From Cryptomeria japonica (lineage: Eukaryota > Streptophyta > Pinopsida > Cupressales > Cupressaceae), in NCBI RefSeq assembly GCF_030272615.1, contig NC_081412.1, positions 545,918,202-545,982,201 on the forward strand: a DNA stretch of 64,000 nt, read 5' to 3'. The stretch's first letter is position 1; the number at the start of each line of letters is the position of its first letter. The position numbers were made by a program, and so were the translations under genes. The notes beneath the pieces were generated by a model. It did no database searches, was not told where the DNA came from, and saw only the letters and a program-made list of their open reading frames with translations. Positions 11,401 to 20,745 of the stretch are shown here, piece after piece.

Positions 11401-11833
11401 AAGTGCGACCATACGAAATCAAGATGAAGGAATTGGCAGAAGGCACCCGTACAAAACTATGCAAGACAACAAAAATCTGTACACAATCAGTACCAAATTC
11501 GTATGAAGGAAAAAATTTGTACATAGTCCGTACACAATTAGCTAGAGGAAGGAAATCATACACAATTTGTACAGACTTAGTTGAAGGGGGCCACATAGGT
11601 AGCATGTATGTTGACCAATCAAGAGGGAAGCTTGGTGTGGGGGTAATTTTGTACATGCAAGTAGAAGAGGAATTTTTGTACGAAGATGAGAGGTGGTCCG
11701 TATGTAGTCCAAACCGCACGCTGTGTGGATTTGAGGTAGAAATCAATGTTTTTGGCGTCTTAAAAAACATGAAAAACATGTGCACCATGGAGTTCCGTGT
11801 GGTTTTGAAGGTTGCAATTTGGTGTTGGTGGCA

Positions 11834-11897
11834 GGGGCGTTGCCCCTCAACCCCGCTAGGGGTGCTGCCCCCAGACCCTCATTGGGGGTGTTGCCCC
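11834..11897 (+). repeat. Three tandem G/C hairpin units
   Basis: GGGGCGTTGCCCC (11834-11846), GGGGTGCTGCCCCC (11859-11872) and GGGGGTGTTGCCCC (11884-11897) can each fold as a 4-bp or longer stem with a short loop. They are spaced about 25 bases apart and sit upstream of the polypurine tract of E7. Confidence 0.75.
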
Positions 11898-12021
11898 TAA
11901 ACCCCCATTTGACTTGGCGGGTACACTACAAGTTGGGGTTGTCTAGTCAAAGTCACTGTCTGTTGTTAGTCTTCCTGAATATTACTTGATGTTTGCTTGT
12001 CGTCTGGAAGATGACTTTTTC

Positions 12022-12038
12022 TTTTGGGGGGATGATGA
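12022..12038 (+). promoter_or_regulatory. E7 polypurine tract
   Basis: TTTTGGGGGGATGATGA lies immediately before the TGTCAG start of the right LTR, where plus-strand priming of cDNA occurs. Confidence 0.65.
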
Positions 12039-12284
12039 TGTCAGAATAAATTGCCTATTGTTATGTTTGATAATATTTGTTATCCGACAAGGTATTAATT
12101 AATTGTATTGAGTGGGTTGTCAGTCTAGGATGGTTATGTGTCAGTTGGTTGACGGTTGTGTACCTCTCGCCAATCGTCAGGTCCTTTAAATATGTCATGT
12201 ACTATCAAGGAAGGGGGATGGTATTGCCAGATCTATTGTAATTATTGGCTGACCATATTTTTTCTCTTCTCTGTAATAATTGAA
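12039..12284 (+). repeat. E7 3' LTR, truncated
   Basis: Matches the first ~250 bases of the 5' LTR, from TGTCAGAATAAATTGCC to TAATTGAATGTG. It then switches abruptly to a copia LTR (GTGAATCAGTAG). About 90 bases including the polyadenylation hexamer are missing. The bases GTGAA are common to both sides of the switch. Confidence 0.8.
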
Positions 12285-13618
12285 TGTGAATCAGTAGATA
12301 GAAAAACTAATACAAAATTCATCAATCTCAAAATCAATGTCTTAAAGTAAAATTAGAACTATCAATGCAATACCACTGTCAAGATAAAAACTCATAAGAT
12401 AAACCAGTTGACTCTTACAACAAATTAACAATAAACACCTTCAAAGTCATAAACATCCAAATGCTTTTCCTATGTCAATAGACTTCATTTCTCAATGCTT
12501 TCGGTTATCATAACTTATCAAAGTAGTTAAGTAGTTAAGTAAATCAACCATAAGAACATAACCACAAAAACATTCACCACTTGACACAAATATTTTTGAC
12601 GTGGAAACCCAATGGGAAAAACCATGGTGAGATGAGACACATAAGATAACTATCTGAACTCTTCTGAAGTTTGCCCTGTGAGGAGCCTAGCTTGTTAAAG
12701 CTTTACAAAAGTCCTATTAAGAACCAGTCCTGTTAAGAATCACCCAGTTAAGGGATTGACTACAATGCCTTGTTAGCAACAATACCCTATAAGTAGTAAC
12801 CTTGGTGGAGGATTTGAAAATCCAAGCTAATGGATCACCTTGTTAGAGGATTTGAATAGCACGAAGCTTGTTAGAGCTTATCTGGTTAGGCAATTTCAAT
12901 TCTGTTGTAATTGTTAGAAAACAACAAGAGTTTGCTGATCTGTTTGAATAATACTACACTTGCTTGATCAGATCCATTTTATGCTCCTATCTGCCTTTAC
13001 TCAAACTACAGATACATCATCTAGTTCGACAACCACACACTCAACTGATCTTTACTAACTCTTTGCCAAGTCATTCAACTAAACAAATTCATCAACCTTA
13101 TAAAAAAATCAATTAGGTCGGTAACACAACAAAAACCTAATTCTCATAGAGATTACAAACAAGTCGGTTCAAGTATGACCGTTGGATTACATAGAAATCT
13201 CTCCACATCAATCAGGAAAACCTTGATCACTCCTTGATCACCGCTTCATCAAACTTAGTAACTCATCATGCACTTTACATTATATGCAATACATTTGCTC
13301 ATTGCCTAGACAAAAAACATTACAACAACTCGCCAAAATCTCTTGAAATTGTCTTCATACAATAATCATACGTGTCATAATCATTATTACCAATTCACCA
13401 AACTCAATCAGTTAAGGTTTATAAAAAGCAACAGGTAGGGTTTACCGGTTACCAATTCAACTCTTTAAATTCTTCCTACTGGTTACAGTTTCCTTCACTT
13501 GTTCATCCTATCGATTACAAAACAATATTACAACAATATCAACAATATCGTTACCGGTTAATTGACATCAATGACAACATAGCATATCATTAATGCAATC
13601 TTCATGCAAAGGCCAACA
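12285..13618 (-). repeat. E9: solo copia LTR (main body)
   Basis: The segment carries the copia LTR signatures seen elsewhere in the window: the GTGAATCAGTA start block that follows the G-run, the GTGGAAACCCAATGGG motif (12601), many GTTAGAGGATT/GTTAAGGGATT words, and the ending GACATCAATGACAACAT...GGCCAACA at 13618. It is followed by aaggt (13619-13623), matching aaggt at 7677-7681. No internal region is attached, so it is a solo LTR formed by LTR-LTR recombination. The first ~40 bases were lost at the junction with E7. Confidence 0.6.
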
Positions 13619-13623
13619 AAGGT

Positions 13624-14130
13624 GATTGTTCCCTTGAATGAGCTTTCTTCATCATCATATGCTTTAATAGTGATCCTATTCTTGGAATTCATAGTTTGTT
13701 TAGAATGTCCCAATTGTTTGATAGTATTCAATGTACAAATGTTTAGACCTGCTCCTCCATATATCAAGACTCGTTTGATGCGGTTTTTGTGGAGAAAAGG
13801 ATTCAATGTGGAGAGGTGCATTGTGTGGTTGGCTTATGGATACGCCATTGACTTTTGTAAATATAAGGCATTGTGGAGTGAAAAGGTATCCCACCATGGT
13901 TTGAATTGGTCCACATTTAGATCAGTGGGAATGGAGGTTTCTCTCAATGTTTTGTCAAGATTAGCCTTATGTGAAGGGGATATACATAAATTCTCAAGGA
14001 TGAAAATGAGGGCGGGTGTCTTCCCTAACTGGTCTACAAGGTCATACTCATTTTTGGTAGATGATGAGGTTGTGTTCTTCGGTGGAACACTTTGCAAGGT
14101 GAATTTGCTTCAATAGGTTGTGACATTACA
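13624..14130 (-). pseudogene. E6 protease N-terminal part
   Basis: Reverse-strand pieces (13558-13821, 13834-14097) read NEYDLVDQLGKTPALIFILE, ISPSHKANLDKTL, then LIYGGAGLNICTLNTIKQLG and KNRITIKAYDDEE. In this gypsy group the catalytic motif is DGGAGLN, so Asp has become Tyr (GAT to TAT). The reading then runs into E9. The matching intact order is seen in E8 at 17545-17900. Confidence 0.75.
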
Positions 14131-14628
14131 TTAAGAGGTTTTGTCATTAAATGGTGAAGAGGATGGTCCAATGCCTTTCAAAACAACTTTACTCCTTTGG
14201 GTATAACCTTCGGGAGTTTTATCCTTTATAATAATAGTAGACACATAATTGTCCATTGAAATATGGGTAATGGTGGAATAATAATTATAGGACATCTTAG
14301 AATAGTTAGCTTTATTATCTGCTTTGGCTTTTCCTTTATCATGTTTAGGAAATGGTTCCTTAAACATCACATGTTCCTCATTGGAGGTATGACCATCAAA
14401 TTCTATGTCACCTTTGTCAATAAGATCTTGTATAACATTATTAAATCTATGAAAATTTCTAGTTGTATGTCCTTTTCTATTGTGATATTCACAATACTCA
14501 TCATCATTTCACCATTCAGGTTTCACTTTTGGTTCATAAGGTGAATTGTACAGTATCCTTATAAGATTTTGTGCAACAAATTTCTTAAATGTTGTCTCAA
14601 TTGGCTCTCCCAATGGAGTGTATTTAGT
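14131..14628 (-). pseudogene. E6 Gag C-terminal knuckle region
   Basis: An open 79-codon piece (14131-14370) matches the E8 protein at 18045-18629, with MFKEPFPKHDKGKAKADNK and ISMDNYVSTIIIKDKTPE. The single knuckle of this family (in E8 CEYHNRKGNTTSNCHRL) lies near 14455-14520 here, but the frame is broken. Such knuckles bind RNA during packaging. Confidence 0.6.
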
Positions 14629-16080
14629 TCAAGGCTTTGATGGCCTTTGAGTGTTCACTTGATTGTTTGAGTTAGATAAACTTGTCTCGGGGAAATTCAT
14701 TTTTGGTTTTATAACATTTTCATCTACTACCCCATCATTGACTGTGTTCTTATTCTTGTTCCAAAAGTGAGGTTTGTCTTTCCCATTTGATTCCTCTTTG
14801 TTATCTTTGAATATCTTAATGGTGCCTTGTTCAATAAGAAGTTTCTTAGTTACCGATCTCTTTTCCATGAATTCCTTGAAGGAAGACAAACAAGCTTTTC
14901 TTAGTTCATATACAATATCCTTGTTGACATTTTGAGTGAACATTTCTACCATTTTTTTTGGTGGGATATCACAAGAGAATCGACTAGCAAGACCTTTCCA
15001 TCACTATAAAAATGAAGCAAAGGACTACCCATTTTTCTGTTTGGTATTGCACAAAGTAGTCATTGACACATCTGTTTCAATATTGTAGGAAAAGTGTTGT
15101 ATGAAATATTTTGCTAAATCTCTCCATGACTTGATTCTAGGTGGGAGTTGGGAGAACCATTCCATATCTTGTCCACCTAAACTTTGTGGGAACAATATCA
15201 TCAAATATGTTTCTTCATTGGTTACCTCAATACATGCTGTGAAGAATTCTCTTATGTGTGCCTTAGGATCTCCCTTGCCTCTATACTTATCATCAAATTT
15301 TGGTGTCACAAAATGTGGAGGAAATGGAGGAATTGGAACACTTCTATCAAATGGATAAGGACATATATATTTCATTGTATACTCTTGTTTTGTTGTATTC
15401 ATGTCTATACTTTGTTTTTGCAAATCCTTGATTTGTTGCTGCAAGTGGTGTCTTTTCTCTTTGAGTTAGTTCCATACCTGAGCCACCGAACAAATGAGGA
15501 GGGATATAATGCATGTATGGATGGTATTGATCATAGATGTGTTCATATTGAGGTGGAACATAGTTGTAGCTAGCATATGGACCACTTGGTATGGTATTAT
15601 AATGAGGAGCACTAGGGCTAGGTCTATATAGGTCATGACCATGAGTCCATAGGAGGTTTCATAAGAATGATCTTGGATATTTCCCCCAAATCTGATACAA
15701 GGTCTTCTTGTATCATGATTTTGAATGTTCTCTTGAGTATAATTGTATGCATTGGTATGATCTTGGGTATTATCACGAGCATGTGTATTAGCATTTCTTC
15801 TCCATGGGAGAGGATGACTGTGAGGTTCTTCATGAGAGTTCCTAGAAAAGTTGGTGTGAGTATGGGTATTAGGAATTTATGGTTTTTGAAATAAGGATGA
15901 GGGTGAATCAGGCATGAAACGCTCTCTCCTATTACCAACATTATATCCTCTAGAATTTTTATTTGTTTGAACCACTTTATTAGTATCCTCCTCTAAAATT
16001 TGTGACACATAAAAGTCTTGAGGTAAGTTTATCCCATTTTGTGCTATAGCTTGAAAGAAGTATGGTCTATATCTTCTCAT
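14629..16080 (-). pseudogene. E6 Gag
   Basis: Open pieces from right to left. 15877-16080 reads FYVSQILEEDTNKVV. 15025-15444 (139 codons) is the Gag core, with PFPPHFVTPKFDDKYRGKGD, FTACIEVTNEETYLMILFPQ, DMEWFSQLPPRIKSWRDLAKYF and QHFSYN. 14629-14952 (107 codons) reads FTQNVNKDIVYELRKACLSS. It is the retrotransposon Gag family (W...L...F), which forms the particle. Stops and frame changes between pieces show decay. E8 has a matching but differently broken copy. Confidence 0.75.
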
Positions 16081-17125
16081 AATTTACTCAATCAATCTAT
16101 TGAATCTTGGTTCCATGATAGTCTCTTCAATGTCCGCGGAAGTGATAGATGTATTGTCATTATCATTGTTGTTTTCATTGTCATTGTTTGGCATATTACT
16201 GTGACTTTCAAATGGGTTGTAAGATTCATCTCCATCAAATTAATAGGTACTCATGTTGAGAGATATTAGAGCTTCCTCGACTTCTCTTCTAGAAATTTGT
16301 GAATGGGTTTCAACCATGAACTAAAATTTGGTTAAAATGCAAGATGGAAGGAAATGTGAAGACTATGGAAAACCAAGAAGGAATATGAGATGGAGTGAAT
16401 CTAGGGTTGTCTTACAATGTCCAAAAATGTAAGTTCAATATATGTGATCTAAAGTAAGGTGTGGCTTCCAAAGAGATGATAGATCTCTTGATGAGGTAAG
16501 TTGACCTTGACTAAAGAGGACCAAATGGGACCCTAAGATGATAGATCTAGTGCTAGCACCACCTAGTGATATGTTGTAATATGTTTGCAAGATATGATGA
16601 GGATCACAAAGCAACCTTTTGACTCTATCTTGAAAGATGTGTTTTGCAAATGAAGGAAAAATGGTTAAAAATGTATGACAAGGATAAGGACTAATTGACT
16701 AAAGATGAAGCCCTAAAAAGGAATCTACCTTGGAAGCTCTTTGGATCTCAAAACCTAAGCACATTTTCCTTGACAACTTTTGCAAAATTTTATTCTCTGA
16801 AACACAAACACATTTTTGCTTTGCATAGACATGATTTCCTGATGACTGGTGATTGTTTTTGGCACATATGTGATTTAAAGAAACCCATACACAATTTTAG
16901 ATCACATATGTGGTTCTATATGTCATAGACACGGTTTTAACTATTGCTTCTAACAATGTTGATTTCTTTGATACACATACGCATTTCTGTTCTGCATAGA
17001 CGCGATTTTATCTGTCACAGATGTGGTTTTGAGAAAATTTCCTAAATCTGTCCAAATATGTAATTGTTGAATGTGACCAAATCTTGATGTTGAATATATT
17101 GTGGCAAGAAAACACAACAAAAAAT
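16081..17125 (-). other. E6 5' leader
   Basis: Non-coding sequence between the Gag start and the junction near 17125. The part from about 16840 to 17115 closely matches 20765-21070 in E8, which identifies it as the same leader. It contains degenerate reiterations of an ACACAGACGTGATTT-like word. No LTR or primer site remains. Confidence 0.6.
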
Positions 17126-17499
17126 GAATCATCAATTGGTATATAAGTTCTCACCCCATTTTTGGAATATGGTGGGATCCAATTTTATAGTAATAGTGGA
17201 TACTTTTTTAGAAGGATGTGGTCATCCATAATCTTTAGGAGGACAAATTATTTTTCTTAAATACATGGTTTGGTTGAAAGTGTACTCTCCCATGCCCTTG
17301 TCCTTGTATTTTCCTTTGAGATCACCTTGTTTTGATGTAGAAGTTTTTAATGAAATTGTGGATCCACATATATTGATGATGGAGTTTCTTCTCTATTAAT
17401 TGGAATTATTATCTTAGATCTTGGTCATAGGTTATTACAATATATGAACAGATTTGGATCAACTTTTATTGCTACTTCAACTCCATTGTAAGGAAATTT

Positions 17500-18044
17500 G
17501 ATACATTGATGATATGTTGATGGAACTTCTCTCATTTCATGTATCTATGGACGTCCCAAGAGTATATTATATGTAAGATATAGATAAAGGACTTGAAAAA
17601 CCACATGCTTCATGACTGGCCCAACTCTCAAAGGTAAGGTGACTGTTCCCTTGGATGAGTGTTCTTCGTCATCATATGCTTTAATGGTGATCTTATTCTT
17701 TGAATTTACAGTTGGTTTAGAATATCCCATTTGTTTAATAGTATTCAATGTACAAATGTTCAGACCTACTCCTCATCTATCAAGACTCATTTTATGCAGC
17801 TTTTGTGGAGAAAGGCTTCAATGTGGAGAGGTGCATTTTATGGTTGGCATATGGATACGTCATTGACTTTTGTAAATGTAAGGCATTGTGGAGTGGAAAG
17901 GTATCCCACCATGGTTTGAAATTGGTCCACGTTCAGATCAGTGGGAATGGAGGTTTCTCTCAATGTTTTGTTAAGATTAGCCTTATGTGAAGGGGATATA
18001 TGTAAATGCTCAAGGATGGAAATGAGGGTGGGTGTCTTCCCTAA
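17500..18044 (-). pseudogene. E8 protease region
   Basis: The reverse strand reads GVGLNICTLNTIKQMGYSKP, then KNKITIKAYDDEE and VLYLYLTYNILLGRP (open piece 17545-17748). The catalytic DGGAG is corrupted: an in-frame stop lies just before GVGLN. Comparison with E6 shows the same domain split there by E9, so E8 marks the pre-insertion sequence. Confidence 0.7.
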
Positions 18045-18629
18045 CTAGTCTACAAGGTCATACTCATTTTTGGTAGATAATGAGGCTATGGTCTTGGGTG
18101 GAACACCTTGCAAGGTGAATTTACCACAATAGGTTGTGACATTACATTTAGAGGTTTCATCATTAGATGGTGAAGAGGATGGTCCAATGCCTTTCAAAAC
18201 AACTTTATTCCTTCGAGTAGAATCTTCAGGAGTTTTATCCTTTATAATAATGGTAGAAACATAATTGTCCTTTGAAATGTGGGTAATAGTGGAATCATAA
18301 TAATAGGACATCTTAGCATAGTTATCTTTATTATCTACTTTGGCTTTTCCTCTATCATGTTTAGAAAATGGCTCCTTAAACATTGCATGTTCCTCATTGG
18401 AGGTATGACCATCAACTTCTATGTCACCTTTGTCAATAAAATATTGTATAACATTATTCAATCTATGACAATTGCTAGTTGTATTTCCTTTTCTATTGTG
18501 ATATTCACAATACTCATCATCGTTCCACCATGCAGGTTTCACTTTTGGTTCATAAGGTGAATTGTATGGTATTGTTATAAACTTTTTTGCAGCCAATTTC
18601 TTAAATGTTGTCTCAATTGGCTCTCCCAA
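18045..18629 (-). CDS. E8 Gag C-terminal/knuckle ORF (194 codons)
   Basis: The longest open gypsy frame left in E6 or E8. Residues 1-20 read GEPIETTFKKLAAKKFITI, then a C-x2-H/x-G/C knuckle CEYHNRKGNTTSNCHRL at about residues 41-57, a Lys/Asp-rich linker, and NEYDLVD at the end leading to the protease. It is an internal part of a Gag-protease polyprotein, not an independent gene. The apparent Met start is simply the first ATG after a stop. Confidence 0.7.
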   Translation of the reverse strand: MGEPIETTFKKLAAKKFITIPYNSPYEPKVKPAWWNDDEYCEYHNRKGNTTSNCHRLNNVIQYFIDKGDIEVDGHTSNEEHAMFKEPFSKHDRGKAKVDNKDNYAKMSYYYDSTITHISKDNYVSTIIIKDKTPEDSTRRNKVVLKGIGPSSSPSNDETSKCNVTTYCGKFTLQGVPPKTIASLSTKNEYDLVD

Positions 18630-18644
18630 TGGAGTGTATTTCCT

Positions 18645-18959
18645 TCAAGGCTTTGATGGCCTTTGAGTGTTCACTTGATTGTTTGAGTTAGATGAACTTG
18701 CCCTAGGGAAATTCATTTTTGGTTTTACAACATTTGCATCTACTACCCCATCATTAACTGTGTTCTTATTCTTGTTCCAAAAGCGAGGTTTGTTTTTTCC
18801 TTTTGATTCATCTTTGTTATCTTTGAATAGCTTAACGGTTCCTTGCTTAATAAGGACTTTCTTAGTTGCCAATCCCTTTTCTATGAATTCCTTGAAGGTA
18901 GACAAACAAGCTTTTCTTAGTTCATATCCAATATCCTTGTTGAAATTTTGAGTGAACAT
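18645..18959 (-). pseudogene. E8 Gag middle fragment
   Basis: A 104-codon piece starting FTQNFNKDIGYELRKACLST, parallel to 14629-14952 in E6. It is cut at its upstream side by solo LTR E10 at 18963. The Gag continues at 20608. Confidence 0.75.
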
Positions 18960-18962
18960 TTA

Positions 18963-20607
18963 TGTAGTGTCATAAATTGTACACCCTTGTTAGGGTGGTA
19001 CAATTTCACACTTAGGTTAGCACCCACCTTAGTATGTTTGCATCTTGCATTATTATTTCCATTTAAGCATTTAATTAATTAATTTAATTAAATCTAAAGT
19101 CATATTTCATCACTTCATACATCATAAAATTGGTCCCTTTACCCTAAGTGTGCCACTTTTTATTTTATTCCTCCAATAAATCATTTAATCATAAACCCTA
19201 ATTATATCCTTTTTTGAACTTTAAGGCTTGATTTCATATATCAAAACACCTCGAAATCAACTGTAACTTTGGGATTCTCTCTATTATCAACATATCTAAC
19301 GACCCTAAAAATTCGGTCCTCAACTTTTTTCTCACAATTTCGGGAGCACAATTCTATGATATTATAATTCCTAACCCCAAAATATTGGCGGGAAATTCAA
19401 TTCCTAGGTTGTCCTAAAGGCGGAATTATGTCGAAATTAAGATCTAGGGTTTCATACATAAGAGTTCTCTTTCTTCATTTGAAGGTGATTAAGGAGGAGA
19501 TGGATGGATCTTTCTAAGAATCTAAGAGCAGGTTTTTGGAGCATAAGGATCCTTCTATGTAGTGAAAGAGAAGCCTATGTGGAGTCTTCAACATAATTCA
19601 TCAAGAATTTGTCAAGAATTTATCATCAATTAGGAGCCTTGAAGACATTGAAGAGTAATAGGAGATCTTGTGGAAATATCTCTCCCTTGGGGATTGGTAT
19701 GATTTCATGTTATTTTCATGTCTTTGTATGAGCTTCTTTACATAAAATTTCATATTTACATTCATGCTTTAGATAATTTTGCATCATTGATTTAGAGAAT
19801 TTACTTTGTCAATTACAAGCAATTAGGGTTTACTCTTTAAGGTTGCTATAGATTGTTTACTTTCATTTTAGGATCTTGCATACACATAAGGTTCTAGCAC
19901 ACACATTTTTAATATATTATTGGCTATTTGTGGAGGTGGAAATCACCAACATAGGGGTTTGAATAGGGAAAAACCCCATATAGCCACCCAAACCTTCCCT
20001 TTTCAGTTGTAGGTGCAGAAATAGGTACCCAGAGGCACTTTCAGCTCAACAAAAGGCACATGAACCACCCAGAATCATCAGCTATGACCTAATCTTCCTG
20101 GGAAAGGGGTGTGGAACCCTAGTCCTTCCTAGGATAGTGGCTTGGTGCCATGGTTCCTCTTCTTTTTAGTAATTTTTAGCAGTTTGAAACTTCAGGTCAT
20201 CAGATTTGCAGTCTTTTAGTTGTAGCCTCATGTTTGTAGAAACAAGATAGTGGCGTGGCACCTTGGTCCAGATCAATTTTGTTAAATTTGCAGCATTAGA
20301 TACACATACATAATCCTCTCCCTTTCATGCTTTCAGTATCTCATTTGCATATCTACAAGTTTGTGCAATTCCAAGTTTATTTATGCTTCATTCTTTATCT
20401 CCTAGTGTAGTTGATCATTTAAACCCTAGTTTTTCTCATCATTTGCAACAAGAGGAATAGAAACCCTAAAAGGTAATCCTTAGCTCTCTCTTTCTCACAA
20501 GAAGTATCCAAAGTGATCTACCTTGATAGGATCTTTTGTATTCCCAATATGTTGGCAAAAGTGGGATTTGGTCCTAGTCACCTGGTCTTGCTTTTCCCAC
20601 CCCCACA
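18963..20607. repeat. E10: solo-LTR-like insertion (1,645 bp)
   Basis: Starts TGTAGTGTCATAAATTG and ends CCACCCCCACA, with flanks attta (18958-18962) and atttc (20608-20612). The uninterrupted site in E6 reads GAACATTTCTACC, supporting insertion at ATTTC with one later change. No coding frame, primer site or polypurine tract is seen inside, so it is read as a solo LTR of an unidentified family. Orientation cannot be decided. Confidence 0.6.
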
Positions 20608-20745
20608 ATTTCTTCCATTTTTTTTGTGGGATACCACAAGAGCATCGACTAGAAAGACCTCTCCATCGTTGTAAAAAGGAAGAAAAGGACTCCCTATTTT
20701 TTTGTTTGGTATTGCACAAAGTAGTCATTGACACATCTATTTCTC
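20608..20745 (-). pseudogene. E8 Gag core fragment
   Basis: Reverse strand MTTLCNTKQKNRESFSSFLQ followed by a WRGLSSRC-like segment (open piece 20495-20734). It matches the end of the E6 Gag core at 15025-15070 and rejoins the piece at 18959 once E10 is removed. Confidence 0.7.

Larger units (their letters stand above)
10503..12021 (+). other. E7 3' region, GTAC-rich, with 267-codon ORF
   Basis: About 1.5 kb where RT and integrase would be expected. It is dense in CCGTAC, CTGTAC and GTACAA words. A near-duplicate block starts at 11101 (AAAACATCCATATAG) and again at 11254 (AAAACATCTGTACGG), offset 153-156 bases. A 267-codon frame (11097-11900) spans both copies, so its protein has an internal repeat with PY-rich signatures (SPYSG, IYPYKNR) that simply decode the GTAC words. 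No known domain and no coding evidence beyond openness. It may be structural RNA or packaging sequence rather than protein. Confidence 0.5.
7686..12284 (+). mobile_element. E7: gypsy-type LTR element with Gag-protease only
   Basis: Direct repeats at 7686-8023 and 12039-12284 share their first ~250 bases. Just inside the left LTR is an Asp-type primer site (8030-8043), and just before the right LTR is a polypurine tract. Inside lie Gag with zinc knuckles and a retropepsin (about 8460-10190), then about 1.8 kb without any RT, RNase H or integrase trace. The Gag-protease resembles pine gypsy proteins. The element is therefore non-autonomous by loss or absence of pol. The right LTR is cut off at 12284 in a junction with E9, so its TSD is lost. 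Confidence 0.8.
2741..17125 (-). mobile_element. E6: Tat-like Ty3/gypsy retrotransposon, interrupted
   Basis: Reading right to left the order is leader, Gag, knuckle, protease, linker, RT, RNase H, a second RNase H and integrase. This is the Ty3/gypsy order with the extra RNase H of the Tat (Ogre/Retand-type) lineage. The protease region is split at 7681/13619 by solo LTR E9, which carries E7. The 5-bp sequence aaggt lies on both sides of that interruption (7677-7681 and 13619-13623). Every domain has stops and frameshifts, so the element is dead. No 5' LTR is present: the leader ends near 17125 in a junction with the protease-linker region of E8. The 3' LTR was not found. Confidence 0.8.

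Noticed and set aside
11080..11412. Minus-strand 110-codon ORF with an internal repeat
   Set aside because: The repeat merely reflects the DNA tandem duplication in E7. No domain.
13604..14116. 170-codon plus-strand ORF, with a similar one at 17612-17866
   Set aside because: Both are antisense to the gypsy protease of E6 and E8, whose sense strand has recognisable GAGLNICTL motifs.
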